A stretch of 64,000 bases of DNA, taken from Woeseiaceae bacterium (GTDB taxonomy: Bacteria; Pseudomonadota; Gammaproteobacteria; Steroidobacterales; Woeseiaceae). Position 1 is the first letter of the stretch. Each line of letters starts with the position of its first letter. Positions 36,394-45,527 of the stretch are shown one piece after another. The notes beneath the pieces were generated by a model. It was not told the origin of the DNA, made no database searches, and saw only the letters and a list, made by a program, of their open reading frames with translations. The stretch is from the NCBI GenBank assembly GCA_030066075.1, contig JASJCH010000020.1, forward strand, positions 1 through 64,000, read 5' to 3'. Position numbers and translations under genes: made by a program.

Positions 36394-36499
36394 TTTCGTG
36401 CCTCTGTTGTTTTCCCTGGTCTTGGATCAGGGTGCGCGCAGGAAATTCCCGCTTGAATCCGTGATTTCACGTACATACATGCGGCCCCCGTTAATCCGG

Positions 36500-36517
36500 T
36501 TGTAATAAAACCGCAAT
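36500..36517 (+). promoter_or_regulatory. Pho-box-like sequence upstream of the PhoB-like regulator
   Basis: TTGTAATAAAACCGCAAT matches 14 of 18 positions of the E. coli Pho box consensus (CTGTCATAWAWCTGTMAY) that I know. It lies about 70 bases before the regulator start in an AT-rich patch of the 194-base intergenic region, consistent with autoregulation. It also overlaps a small CGGTT-N7-AACCG inverted repeat. The four mismatches leave real doubt. Confidence 0.4.
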
Positions 36518-36587
36518 ATCCACGTAAAAGGAGTGTAAAACGCCGGTGCTTTAGTAGACCGGGTGACCGGATAGCCCAGGATTCGAA

Positions 36588-37280
36588 ATGACATTGGCAT
36601 CTATCCTGCTCGTCGACTCGGATGCTGAGTTGCGGCAGCGGATTGCTCAGGAACTGCGAGAGCTCGGCCATGACGTCGACGAACTGGCTACGGCTGGCTC
36701 GGCCATCGAGGCAGTGCATGATACCTGCCCGGACCTGATGGTCTGCGAATTCGCGCTCCCGGACCTCAGCGGTATCGAGCTGCTCAATGATGTCCGCAGT
36801 AGTGAAAAACTGCGTCACCTGCGCGTATTGATGACTTCGGCGGCTCCCGGATCGGGTGACGTGGTTGCCGCGCTCGAGTCCGGCGCCGACGACTTCGTCG
36901 CTAAGCCCGTGGACTTGCAGGAGTTGACTGCGCGCATTGGTGCTTGTCTCAATCGCCCCGCAAACAATGCGGATGCGGGTCGGGTTAATGCCGGTGGAAT
37001 TGCAATTGACAAGATCGGCCACCGCGTCACGGTCGACGACACATTTGTAACGCTTGCACCTCGCGAATACCGTCTTCTCCTCTTCCTCATGACGCACCAG
37101 GATCGGGTATTTAGCCGCAAGCAGCTGCTCGTGTATGTGTGGGACCGGGACGTATCAGTCGGCCCGCGAACGGTCGATGTGCATATACGCCGCCTGCGCA
37201 GCGTACTCGAACCGTTCGACTATGCAGGTTACCTCCAGACTGTGCGGGGCGCCGGCTACCGGTTTTCGCTGCATACCTGA
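36588..37280 (+). CDS. PhoB-like OmpR-family response regulator with Asp54-to-Glu phosphoacceptor
   Basis: The 230-residue regulator has a receiver domain (about 5-118) and a winged-helix effector (about 130-228). The recognition helix TVDVHIRRLRSVLEP and C-terminal YLQTVRGAGYRFS are nearly those of E. coli PhoB. In the receiver, Asp10 and Asp12 (acidic pair), Thr83 and Lys106 are kept. The phosphoacceptor position reads PDLMVCEFALPDLSG, so Glu54 (codon GAA) replaces Asp. Glu can mimic phospho-Asp, suggesting an always-on or phosphorylation-independent regulator. No histidine kinase gene is adjacent. A poor copy of a Pho box precedes the gene. Confidence 0.85.
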   Translation: MTLASILLVDSDAELRQRIAQELRELGHDVDELATAGSAIEAVHDTCPDLMVCEFALPDLSGIELLNDVRSSEKLRHLRVLMTSAAPGSGDVVAALESGADDFVAKPVDLQELTARIGACLNRPANNADAGRVNAGGIAIDKIGHRVTVDDTFVTLAPREYRLLLFLMTHQDRVFSRKQLLVYVWDRDVSVGPRTVDVHIRRLRSVLEPFDYAGYLQTVRGAGYRFSLHT

Positions 37281-37298
37281 CCGAGCGTCGTAACGTAG

Positions 37299-37316
37299 CC
37301 GTGACAAATCTGTCAC
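37299..37316 (+). promoter_or_regulatory. Putative Pho box upstream of the lipoprotein/TonB receptor pair
   Basis: CCGTGACAAATCTGTCAC matches the E. coli Pho box consensus at 15 of 18 positions, with a perfect second heptamer (CTGTCAC) and spacer (AAAT). It lies 19 bases after the regulator stop and 110 bases before the lipoprotein start. The same bases contain a GTGACA-N4-TGTCAC palindrome, so a dimeric non-PhoB protein is an alternative. No good -10 was found at the expected distance. Confidence 0.5.
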
Positions 37317-37426
37317 ATCCGCTCCACATGCCAGCGCTAGTTTGGCCGCCTCGATGGACCGAGAGAGTCCTACCCGACTGATCGCCGCCGACGGTGCGGC
37401 GGCCATTACACAACCTGGAGAGGAAA

Positions 37427-39136
37427 ATGAACCGTACTCAACTGTTCACCGTTGCTTGTTCGGCGATAGCGCTGGCCGCATGCTCAAGCGGCGACGTCAA
37501 TATCAAGCCCGCCACGACGGTGACGGACAGCAACAACACCACGATCAACAACAGTGGCGGTGGCAACCCCAATCAGAACTGCGCTTCTTTCGTTCGTGCC
37601 GGACAGACCTTGCAGGGTACGGACGACGGCAACGGCAACTGCACCTACGGCTCTGCTTTCGTCGGACCGCAGAACAACCTCGATGTTGATCTGTTCATCC
37701 CGGCTCTGCCAAACGGCGGCGTGCATATCTTCACATCGAGCCTGTTTGTCGGCGAGACATACCGTACACAGGCCGACCTCACAGCCGCAGGAATCATCGA
37801 GGGTGGCGACGGCCCGACGCTGACGATCGAAGCTGGTGCCACGCTCGCCTTCCAGACGAACAGTGACTTCGTCATCATTAACCGCGGCTCGCGCATCCTT
37901 GCTGACGGCAACGCCAACAACCCGATCACGTTCACATCGGTTTCCGACATTAACGGCACGGTCCTGCCGGAAGATGTCCAGCAGTGGGGCGGCATCGTCA
38001 TCAACGGTTTCGGCGTCAGCAACAAGTGCAGCTACGACGGCGTTCGGGGCGAGCCTGGCTTTCAACTGACCCCGGGCACCGAGTGCTCGATCGAGGCGGA
38101 AGGTTCCGTCGGTGACGACGAGTCGCAATACGGCGGCGACAACGACGCCGACAGCTCAGGCATCCTGCGCTACGTGCGCGTCAAGCACACCGGCGCCCAG
38201 GTTGCCAACGGCGACGAGCTGAACGGCATCTCGTTCGGCGGCGTCGGCAGCGGCACGGTTATCGAGAACCTGCAGGTTTATTCGACCTATGACGATGGTG
38301 TTGAGATGTTCGGCGGCAGCGTCGACATCACCAATCTCGTCGCTGTCTACGTTCGCGACGACTCTATCGACATCGACGAAGGTTACAACGGCACGATCAC
38401 GAACGCCCTTGTCATCCAGCAGGAAAATGACGGCGATCACTGCATCGAGGCTGACGGTCTCGGCTCATACTCGGGTCTTGACCAGCCGACGAAGGATGAC
38501 TTTATCGCGCGCGACCTCAACAGTGCCCCGACGATTAACAGACTGACCTGCATCGTCTCGGCGAACGAGGGCGGCACGCACTCCGACGGTTCGGGCTGGC
38601 GCCTGCGCGAGGGCATCCACCCAGTCATCAACGATGCGCTCGTGATCTCCAGTTTCGGTGCCAACGACACGTCATCAGGCGACGATAACTATTGCCTGCG
38701 CATTGACAGTGCCGAAACGCAAGATGCCGCGGTCAATGGCGACCTGCAGCTGAACCAGGTCATCTTTGCCTGCCAGGAGAACTCCCGAGGTAACGCCATC
38801 GGCGGATTCGCCGACGAGCAGGCCTGGGCCGAAAGCGTTGGCAACCAGTTCGCGACTCTCGCCGATGGTGTAGCCACCGACCCGACGGTAGCTGCCGACT
38901 CAGGGCTGCAGCTGCTCGAAGCAAGCGCTCAGAATCCGCCGATTTACTCGATCAGCTGGGCATCCTCTCAGGTTGACGGCCTGGCGCCGACGGGCACGAC
39001 ACAACCATCGACAGGCGACTTCCTGGGAGCGTTGGAAGCGTCGTCCGACTGGGCGGCAGGCTGGACCTACGGCATCTTCGATGGCGTTGATGCCAACGGC
39101 AATGCCACGCGGGGCCAGCCGCTGTGGTTCGAGTAA
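37427..39136 (+). CDS. Large surface lipoprotein, beta-helix-like, partner of a TonB receptor
   Basis: The 569-residue product starts at the ATG after GGAGAGGAAA and has a lipobox (LAAC, Cys19). A low-complexity Asn/Thr/Gly linker (about 20-50) precedes a repetitive beta-rich body with IEGGDGPTLTIEAGATLAFQ, ILADGNANNPITFTSVSD, QQWGGIVINGFGVSN and GILRYVRVKHTGAQ. These match a family common in TonB-receptor-rich bacteria that I know only as uncharacterised. It probably sits on the cell surface and binds or processes a ligand for the receptor encoded directly downstream, like SusD in Bacteroidetes but unrelated in fold. Confidence 0.77.
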   Translation: MNRTQLFTVACSAIALAACSSGDVNIKPATTVTDSNNTTINNSGGGNPNQNCASFVRAGQTLQGTDDGNGNCTYGSAFVGPQNNLDVDLFIPALPNGGVHIFTSSLFVGETYRTQADLTAAGIIEGGDGPTLTIEAGATLAFQTNSDFVIINRGSRILADGNANNPITFTSVSDINGTVLPEDVQQWGGIVINGFGVSNKCSYDGVRGEPGFQLTPGTECSIEAEGSVGDDESQYGGDNDADSSGILRYVRVKHTGAQVANGDELNGISFGGVGSGTVIENLQVYSTYDDGVEMFGGSVDITNLVAVYVRDDSIDIDEGYNGTITNALVIQQENDGDHCIEADGLGSYSGLDQPTKDDFIARDLNSAPTINRLTCIVSANEGGTHSDGSGWRLREGIHPVINDALVISSFGANDTSSGDDNYCLRIDSAETQDAAVNGDLQLNQVIFACQENSRGNAIGGFADEQAWAESVGNQFATLADGVATDPTVAADSGLQLLEASAQNPPIYSISWASSQVDGLAPTGTTQPSTGDFLGALEASSDWAAGWTYGIFDGVDANGNATRGQPLWFE

Positions 39137-39141
39137 TCACT

Positions 39142-41955
39142 GTGGTGTCCAGGAACCGGATTTTGGGGCTGGGCCTGGTTACCGCTCTATCTGGTTGGCA
39201 TTCGACGGCGCATGCGCAGGAAGAGGGTACGAACGTCTCGGCTGACGTTGAAGAAGTCATCGTAACGGGTCGCTTCATCAGTTCCAGCCAGCAGCTGATC
39301 AACGAGCGCATGGACGACGCATTCGCGACCGATCTGCTCGGCGCCGACACGATCAGTCGTCTTGGCGATTCGACGGTTGCGGGTGCTTTGCGGCGAATCC
39401 CGGGGCTCACGCTCGTTCAGGACAAGTACGTTTATATCCGTGGCCTCGGTGAGCGCTACTCGCAGACCACGCTCAACGGCGCCTACATCCCTTCCGTGGA
39501 TCTGACCCGCAACGTTATCCCGCTCAATGTGTTCCCGACCTCGGTCGTGGAATCGCTGCGTGTCCAGAAATCGTACTCGCCGGAGCTGTCGGCGAACTTC
39601 GGCGGCGGAGCTGTAGATATCCGCACCAAGGGCATCCCGGACGGCTTCACGCTCAAGTTTGAGGCCGGTATCGCCTTCAATGACGAGAACCCCAGCGATG
39701 TGCTGACCTACAAGGGCGGGGGTGACGACAGCCTCGGCACCGACGATGGCACGCGCAAGCTGTCGCGCGGACTCATCAACGGTGTCGTCGCGTTCCAGGG
39801 CAATCCGAACGTCAACAACATCAACAGCTTCCTGCATCGCCAGGATCCAACCTCGACGCTGTTCGACGCGCAGACCGTCAACCGCCAGCTCGGCGCGGAG
39901 CTCAATCGCGAGGTTGCGATTCGGGAGACCAGCGCCGACCCGGATTACGATTTGCGCGCAAGTGTTGGCAACACCCATGAGATTGGCGCCGACTGGGACT
40001 TCGGCTGGAATGTCGGCGGCTCCTATGAGACCGATTGGCGCTGGCGCAGGACCAGGACCGCAACCTTCGGCGAGCCCGAGGAGGAGAACGGTGTGCGCGA
40101 GGAGACGACCCGCAGCGTAAACATCACCGGCACGCTCAACCTGGGCCTCAAGTTCGCCGAGGACCACGAGCTCGAGACCACCAGCCTGTTCCTGCGCAAC
40201 ACTGACGACGAAACCGAGGTGTTCGACTTCTTTAACGAGAACAACCGTAAGTCGGACGGCCAGGGCTTCCGTGACTACCGGCTGGAGTTCGAAGAGCGCA
40301 ACATGACGACCCACCAGATCGCGGGCACGCACTACCTCGGCAGCGCCACGCGCGAGTTGCTCGGTGGTATGTCAAGGCTTATTGACTGGTTGCCGGAAGA
40401 AACGTCGATTGAGTGGTTTTACTCCGATTCGACGGCCGAGACGGACATCCCCAACCGCGTAGTCATCAACTCCGAGACGGTCACTGATCCCGTCACGGGC
40501 AGGGTGCTCTCGGATCGCGTGACGCGGCAATCCTCAGCCGCCGAGTATCGCTTCACGGAGCTCGAGGACGAGGTCGAGAACTACGGCTGGAAAGGCACGT
40601 TGCCGATCAGCCTCCGGAACAGCTACCTCGAGGTGTCGGGTGGCTACGATCACGCGCAGAAGGTCCGTACCTACGAGCAGTCCGAATTCAGCCTCGGCTT
40701 CCTGTCGGTCGTGGACCAGTCGGTTCTCGAAGGGCCGCTCGACCAGGTGTTCTCGGACGAGAACCTCTTCGAGCGCTTCCCCGACGATCCGTTGACGCAG
40801 ATCGACGAATCGCTTGCCTATGTTAACGACGTGCAGTTTGATCGCCAGGGTTCGAACACCAACAGCTACCTGGCCGCAACCGTGACCGACTCGATGTGGG
40901 GCAAAGTGGACTGGACGTACAAGGATTCGTGGCGGTTCGCAGTGGGCGCGCGCTGGGAGGACTACCGCCAGGTCGCAGTTGAGTGGAATCCGTGGGGCTT
41001 CTCGGAAGAGAACCCGCAGGTCACGACCGATCCGGCTATCCTCGAAGAGCGCACGTTCACCGAGGACGAATACTATCCGGCCGCGTCGGTTACCTACATG
41101 ACCGACTGGTTGGCGGAAACGTTCCAGCTGCGGCTTGGCTACAGTGAGACTGCGGTACGTCCCGACCTGCGTGAGCTTACCGGATCGAGCTACATCGACC
41201 CGATCACTGGGGACCTCGTTCGCGGTAACCCGGGCGTCGTGCCCTCGAAAGTGGATAACATCGACCTGCGTGCAGAGTGGTTCCTAGGCAACGGCGACAA
41301 CTTCACGATTACGCTGTTCCAGAAGGATATTGAGGATCCGATCGAATTCTTCGAGATCCCCGCCTCGGATACGACCATTGCGCGTGAAATTCTGAACGCC
41401 GATTCGTCGGAGGTTCGTGGCATCGAGATCGAAGGCCTCAAGGAGCTCGCTTTTCTTGGCGGCATCTTCGATACGATGTTTGTGCAGGGAAACCTGACGC
41501 TTCAGGAGACCGAGCTCGTTCCGGGCAATCCGAATGACCCGAATGATTCGGGTACCACTCAGGTGTCGTGTTTCCAAACAGAGACCGAGGGCCAGCAGGT
41601 CAGAGTCGTCAAGAACAAATGTCAGCTGTCGGGCGCGTCCGAGTATGTGGCCAACTTCATGCTCGGATTCGACTCGTACGACTCAAAGCACACAGGGTCC
41701 CTGATCTACAACGTGTTCGGCGAGCGCGTCTTCGCTTTCGGCCGCTTCGGTCCGGATGCGATCGAGCAGCCGTTCAAGTCCCTCGACGCGACGTATTTCT
41801 GGTACCCGACCGATCGATTCACGGTCAAAGCGAAAGCCCAGAACATCCTCGGCGACACAATCGAGATCACGCGTTCCGAGCCGGGACGCAAGATCACGGT
41901 TTTCGAGGAAGACCCGGGCACGACGTATTCCGTGGCATTTTCCTGGGAATTCTGA
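39142..41955 (+). CDS. TonB-dependent outer-membrane receptor
   Basis: The receptor is 937 residues from the GTG chosen at 39142. GTG at 39145 is nearly equivalent, while the tracked 39124 start would overlap the upstream stop. A signal peptide ends at STAHA, then comes the TonB-box-like EEVIVTGRFIS. The plug domain includes GALRRIPGLTLVQDKYVYIRG, RYSQTTLNGAYIPSVD and YSPELSANFGGGAVDIRTKG. The barrel follows to the C-terminal SVAFSWEF. It belongs to the receptors with an R-G-L-G-E-R-Y plug motif. It is coupled to the surface lipoprotein upstream and closed by a strong terminator, so the two form one unit. Confidence 0.87.
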   Translation: MVSRNRILGLGLVTALSGWHSTAHAQEEGTNVSADVEEVIVTGRFISSSQQLINERMDDAFATDLLGADTISRLGDSTVAGALRRIPGLTLVQDKYVYIRGLGERYSQTTLNGAYIPSVDLTRNVIPLNVFPTSVVESLRVQKSYSPELSANFGGGAVDIRTKGIPDGFTLKFEAGIAFNDENPSDVLTYKGGGDDSLGTDDGTRKLSRGLINGVVAFQGNPNVNNINSFLHRQDPTSTLFDAQTVNRQLGAELNREVAIRETSADPDYDLRASVGNTHEIGADWDFGWNVGGSYETDWRWRRTRTATFGEPEEENGVREETTRSVNITGTLNLGLKFAEDHELETTSLFLRNTDDETEVFDFFNENNRKSDGQGFRDYRLEFEERNMTTHQIAGTHYLGSATRELLGGMSRLIDWLPEETSIEWFYSDSTAETDIPNRVVINSETVTDPVTGRVLSDRVTRQSSAAEYRFTELEDEVENYGWKGTLPISLRNSYLEVSGGYDHAQKVRTYEQSEFSLGFLSVVDQSVLEGPLDQVFSDENLFERFPDDPLTQIDESLAYVNDVQFDRQGSNTNSYLAATVTDSMWGKVDWTYKDSWRFAVGARWEDYRQVAVEWNPWGFSEENPQVTTDPAILEERTFTEDEYYPAASVTYMTDWLAETFQLRLGYSETAVRPDLRELTGSSYIDPITGDLVRGNPGVVPSKVDNIDLRAEWFLGNGDNFTITLFQKDIEDPIEFFEIPASDTTIAREILNADSSEVRGIEIEGLKELAFLGGIFDTMFVQGNLTLQETELVPGNPNDPNDSGTTQVSCFQTETEGQQVRVVKNKCQLSGASEYVANFMLGFDSYDSKHTGSLIYNVFGERVFAFGRFGPDAIEQPFKSLDATYFWYPTDRFTVKAKAQNILGDTIEITRSEPGRKITVFEEDPGTTYSVAFSWEF

Positions 41956-41980
41956 TCCCCCTCTGAATTCCCTTGATTCA

Positions 41981-42009
41981 ACGGCCCCGCTTGCGGGGCC
42001 GTTTCTTTT
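41981..42009 (+). terminator. Rho-independent terminator after the TonB receptor gene
   Basis: A perfect 10-base stem (ACGGCCCCGC/GCGGGGCCGT) with a two-base loop is followed by TTCTTTT. It closes the lipoprotein/TonB receptor unit. The T-run merges with a TATAAT element that serves the next gene. Confidence 0.9.
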
Positions 42010-42014
42010 ATAAT
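42009..42014 (+). promoter_or_regulatory. -10 element (TATAAT) abutting the M48 protease start
   Basis: A consensus TATAAT ends six bases before the ATG at 42021, so transcription would begin at or next to the start codon. No matching -35 lies at 16-18 bases because the terminator stem occupies that region, and no ribosome-binding site is visible. Confidence 0.5.
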
Positions 42015-42020
42015 GCCGGC

Positions 42021-43568
42021 ATGCGCTGGCACTCCCTGATCCTCCCCATCACTGCCGGCCTGGTGGCCGGATGTTCCGTCAATCCCGTTACCGGCGATCG
42101 CGACTTCATGCTGGTCAGCAGCGAGCAGGAGCTCGCTATGGGCGAGCAGAGCTATGTGCCCATGCAGCAGTCGCAGGGCGGCGTCTACGACGTCGACCCC
42201 ATACTGACTGAGTACGTGAGTAACGTCGGCATGAAGGTGGCCAACGAGAGCGGCGTCGACCTGCCTTACGAGTTTGTCGTGCTCAACAACTCGGTCCCCA
42301 ACGCCTGGGCGCTGCCGGGCGGCAAGATCGCGATCAATCGCGGGTTGCTGACCGAGATGAACTCCGAGGCGGAACTCGCTGCGGTTCTCGGCCACGAGGT
42401 AACACACGCGGCCGCGCGGCATTCCGCCCAGCAGCAGTCACGCGGCATGCTGACGCAGGGCCTGGTAGTCGCCACGACGATCGCGGCCAGCGACAGCGGC
42501 TATGGCGACCTCGCGGCGGTCGGGGCGGGTCTCGCCGGCCAGCTGACGCTCATGAAGTACGGTCGTGACGCGGAGCTCGAGTCGGACAAGTACGGCATGC
42601 GTTACATGTCGAAGGCCGGGTACGACCCGCAGGGCGCCGTCACGCTGCAGGAGACCTTCGTACGCTTGAGCGAGGGCCAGAAGCAGGATTGGTTGAGCGG
42701 CCTGTTCGCCAGCCATCCGCCGTCGCAGGAGCGCGTGGACGCCAACCGCCGGCGGCTCAAGAACCTGCCGGAAGGCGGCATTATCGGGGAAGACAGGTAT
42801 GCAGCCGCCATGCGTACGACCCGCGAGGTCCTGCCGGCCTATAAGGCCTATGACGACGGCCGCGCGGCCTTGGGCAAGAAGGACCCGGTTGCTGCACTTG
42901 CGCTGGCCAACGAGGCGCTGACGCTATTCCCCGACGAGGCGCACTTTCATGCGCTGCGCGGCGATGTCCGGCTCATGAACGAGCAGTACGACATGGCCGT
43001 AACCAATTACAACCGGGCGATCGGCCGGCGCGACGACTTTTTCTACTACTACCTGCAGCGCGGGCTTGCTCAACACAGGCTCGATCGCGACGACGCCGCG
43101 CTGACGGACCTCGAGCGCAGCCTCGAGTACCTGCCGACGGCCCCGGCGCATCTCGTCCTTGGCGACATCAAGGCGGAGCGGGGCGCCACCAGCGAGGCGA
43201 TCGACCATTACAAGGTTGTCGCCAAGGGTGGCGGCGACGTCGGCAAGGCTGCCTACGAGCGCCTGGTCTATCTCGAGCTCGAGCAGCAGCCTGCCGCCTA
43301 CGTGGCGTCCGCCTGTGGCGTCGATGACAACGGACAGGTTGCGCTACAGGTGCGCAACGACACGCCGGTGGAGGTCATCGACGTGCAGGTTCGCTTCGCC
43401 TACGTCGATGCGGCGGGGGCGCAGCAGCAGCGCACCCAGACCTTCAGCGGCGCGCTTGAGCCGGGGAAGATCGTTACTACTCGCACCGGGCTGACGGCGT
43501 ACCCGTCCACCCGGTGCGAAGCCACGGTCAGTCGAGCTCGTCCAGCAGACGCTCCATCTCGTCCATGA
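42021..43568 (+). CDS. M48-family periplasmic metalloprotease with TPR repeats (BepA-like lipoprotein)
   Basis: The 515-residue protein starts at MRWHSLILP, with lipobox LVAGC (Cys18). An M48 domain (about 40-270) holds the zinc motif His125-Glu-Val-Thr-His129 and the third-ligand region GRDAELESDKYG. TPR-like helices follow (about 285-430), then a C-terminal beta domain (about 435-515, CGVDDNGQVALQVRND). The combination recalls BepA/YfgC, which degrades misfolded outer-membrane proteins such as LptD, but with a lipid anchor and a longer tail. Its 3' end overlaps PepF by 41 bases. Confidence 0.85.
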   Translation: MRWHSLILPITAGLVAGCSVNPVTGDRDFMLVSSEQELAMGEQSYVPMQQSQGGVYDVDPILTEYVSNVGMKVANESGVDLPYEFVVLNNSVPNAWALPGGKIAINRGLLTEMNSEAELAAVLGHEVTHAAARHSAQQQSRGMLTQGLVVATTIAASDSGYGDLAAVGAGLAGQLTLMKYGRDAELESDKYGMRYMSKAGYDPQGAVTLQETFVRLSEGQKQDWLSGLFASHPPSQERVDANRRRLKNLPEGGIIGEDRYAAAMRTTREVLPAYKAYDDGRAALGKKDPVAALALANEALTLFPDEAHFHALRGDVRLMNEQYDMAVTNYNRAIGRRDDFFYYYLQRGLAQHRLDRDDAALTDLERSLEYLPTAPAHLVLGDIKAERGATSEAIDHYKVVAKGGGDVGKAAYERLVYLELEQQPAAYVASACGVDDNGQVALQVRNDTPVEVIDVQVRFAYVDAAGAQQQRTQTFSGALEPGKIVTTRTGLTAYPSTRCEATVSRARPADAPSRP

Positions 43569-45396
43569 TCGCGTTCATTTCGGCGACGATAGCCAGGTAC
43601 GGTCCCGGCTTGGCCATGTCCACGCCGGCCTCGACGAGCAGCAGGTACGGGTAGTCGGAGCCGCCGGCACGCAGCAAGTCCTTGTAATTCTCGACGCCCG
43701 CCTCGCGGTCTTCCATGATCTTGGCGTAGAGCGCCGTACCGGCGGTCTTTGACGTCGCGTACTGGTACACGTACATGTTGAAGTAGAAGTGCGGAACGAA
43801 CATCCACTCATTCGTGTAGAGGTCGTCGATGACGACCACGCCCTCATCGTGCCCGTGATAGCGGCGCAGGATCTCGCCGTAAATCTCGGTGATGCGATCG
43901 CCGGATAGCGCTTCGCCGCGCTCCGCCGCCTCGTACAGTGCAAGCTCGAACTCGGCGAACATCGTCTGGCGGAAGAACGTGCCGCGCATACCTTCGAGCG
44001 CATGCCCGAGATAGAACAGGCGTTCTTCGATCGACTTGGCGTTCTCATCCATGTAGTCCTGCAGGATTAGCTCGAGCGAGGTCGATGGAATCTCGGCGAT
44101 GAACGTCGAGTAGCCGGCCGTTTCGAACGGCTGCTTCTGCTTCGCGTACAACGTGTGCATCGCGTGGCCCCATTCGTGCGCAAACGTCGACAGCGACGAG
44201 TAATCGTCGTTGTGGTTGAGCAGGATGTACGGGTGCACGTCGTAAGCGAAACCGGACATGTAGGCGCCGGACCGCTTGCCGCGCTGCGGATAGACATGCA
44301 TCCAGCGCTCATTCATCGCCGCTTCCTGCATGTCGACCCAGTCGTCGCCGAGTACGGACATAGCTTCGAGCGTGATGCGCTTGCTGGTTTCAAGATCGAA
44401 TTCCTTGTCCAGCGACACGAGCGGCGGGTAGATGTCGTAGTAGTGCATCTGGTCGATCCCCAGCATGCGCGCGCGCAGACGGAAATAGCGGTGCAGCGTC
44501 GGTAGCGCCTTGTTCACTTCCTCGACGAGCGTCGTGTAGACGGCCGGCGGGATGTTGTCGGCGAACAGCTCGCGATGCAGCACGCTGTCGTAATTGCGCG
44601 CTTTGGCCAGACCGACCTGGGTCTGAACGTGCGAGTTCAGCACCATGCCCACCGAGTTGCGGTATTCCTCCCACTTCGACCAGAAGGTGTCGAACGCCAG
44701 CTTGCGATCATCGCGATTCTGGCTGCCGCGGACGCGCCCGTAGCCTTGCGAGTCGATCGTCACCTCGTCGCCCGTGGACAGCGTGACGGTCGGCCACGGG
44801 ATGTCGGAGTTGGCGATCAGGCTGTAAATGTTGTTCGGCGCGCCGAAGGTCTGCGTGAGGTAGGACAGCGTCTGCTCGGCTTCCTGGCCCAGCGTGTGCG
44901 GCGCGTTGCGCAGGCTGTTGTCGAGCTGGAACGCGAACGGCGCCAAACGCTCGTCTTCGTTGATGAACGACTCGACGACTTCCCGGCCGACCTCGATCAG
45001 CTCGGGCTGCATCCAGGCGGTCGCCTCGTTGAACTGCGAGAACATGATCTGCGCGAGCTGGCGGCGCTCCTGCGGGCCGCCCTCGCGCAGGTCCTCGTCG
45101 GCGTTAAGCGACGCATAGACGAACACGCGCCCGCCCTTGCGCAGGGTGTCCGACACGTGGCGGTAGGCCTGGTACAGGGCGTCGGCGCTATCGCCGAGCG
45201 TGCCGCGGCGGGCCTCGATCTTCGGCAGTTCCGCGAGCACTTCCTGGCGCGCCGCATCCCAGGCCTCGACGGTCGGGAACAGCTCGGTCAGGTCCCAGGT
45301 CGCACTCGGGTCGACCTCGGCGGATTCGTGGTTGTCGGCGAACGCCGGCGAGAATGCGAGCAGCAGCGCTGCCGCAGGCAGTAAGAATTTGCGCAT
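43528..45396 (-). CDS. pepF: M3-family oligoendopeptidase F with signal peptide
   Basis: The 622-residue zinc peptidase has the M3 motif His407-Glu-Trp-Gly-His411 in STFAHEWGHAMHTLYAKQK. The N-terminal half holds SATWDLTELFPTVEAWDAAR, and the downstream SLELILQDYMDENA adds the third ligand. These are PepF features. A signal peptide (LLAFSPAFA-DN) is present, whereas typical PepF is cytosolic, so this one probably acts in the periplasm on imported or misfolded peptides. Confidence 0.87.
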   Translation of the reverse strand: MRKFLLPAAALLLAFSPAFADNHESAEVDPSATWDLTELFPTVEAWDAARQEVLAELPKIEARRGTLGDSADALYQAYRHVSDTLRKGGRVFVYASLNADEDLREGGPQERRQLAQIMFSQFNEATAWMQPELIEVGREVVESFINEDERLAPFAFQLDNSLRNAPHTLGQEAEQTLSYLTQTFGAPNNIYSLIANSDIPWPTVTLSTGDEVTIDSQGYGRVRGSQNRDDRKLAFDTFWSKWEEYRNSVGMVLNSHVQTQVGLAKARNYDSVLHRELFADNIPPAVYTTLVEEVNKALPTLHRYFRLRARMLGIDQMHYYDIYPPLVSLDKEFDLETSKRITLEAMSVLGDDWVDMQEAAMNERWMHVYPQRGKRSGAYMSGFAYDVHPYILLNHNDDYSSLSTFAHEWGHAMHTLYAKQKQPFETAGYSTFIAEIPSTSLELILQDYMDENAKSIEERLFYLGHALEGMRGTFFRQTMFAEFELALYEAAERGEALSGDRITEIYGEILRRYHGHDEGVVVIDDLYTNEWMFVPHFYFNMYVYQYATSKTAGTALYAKIMEDREAGVENYKDLLRAGGSDYPYLLLVEAGVDMAKPGPYLAIVAEMNAIMDEMERLLDELD

Positions 45397-45527
45397 TTTC
45401 GGGTTCCCCCAGGATTAACTAACTGGTTAGACACGCAATTCTAGCGGCGTTCAGCTGTCGAACGCTGTACGTGTCAACCGTTAGATGCGCGAACCATTAG
45501 AATAGGTTGCAAAACCGGGGGCGTGAC

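Noticed and set aside
37299-37318. CRP-type site (TGTGA-N6-TCACA) in the regulator/lipoprotein gap
   Set aside because: The half sites are separated by eight bases rather than six, so a Pho box reading fits better.
39187-40332. 381-codon minus-strand ORF opposite the TonB receptor
   Set aside because: The TonB receptor plug and barrel motifs are continuous in the plus strand, and the minus frame has no domain signature.
45405-45432. TetR-type operator in CTAAC/GTTAG repeats upstream of pepF
   Set aside because: The arms are only five bases long with a two-base spacer, and no regulator gene is adjacent.
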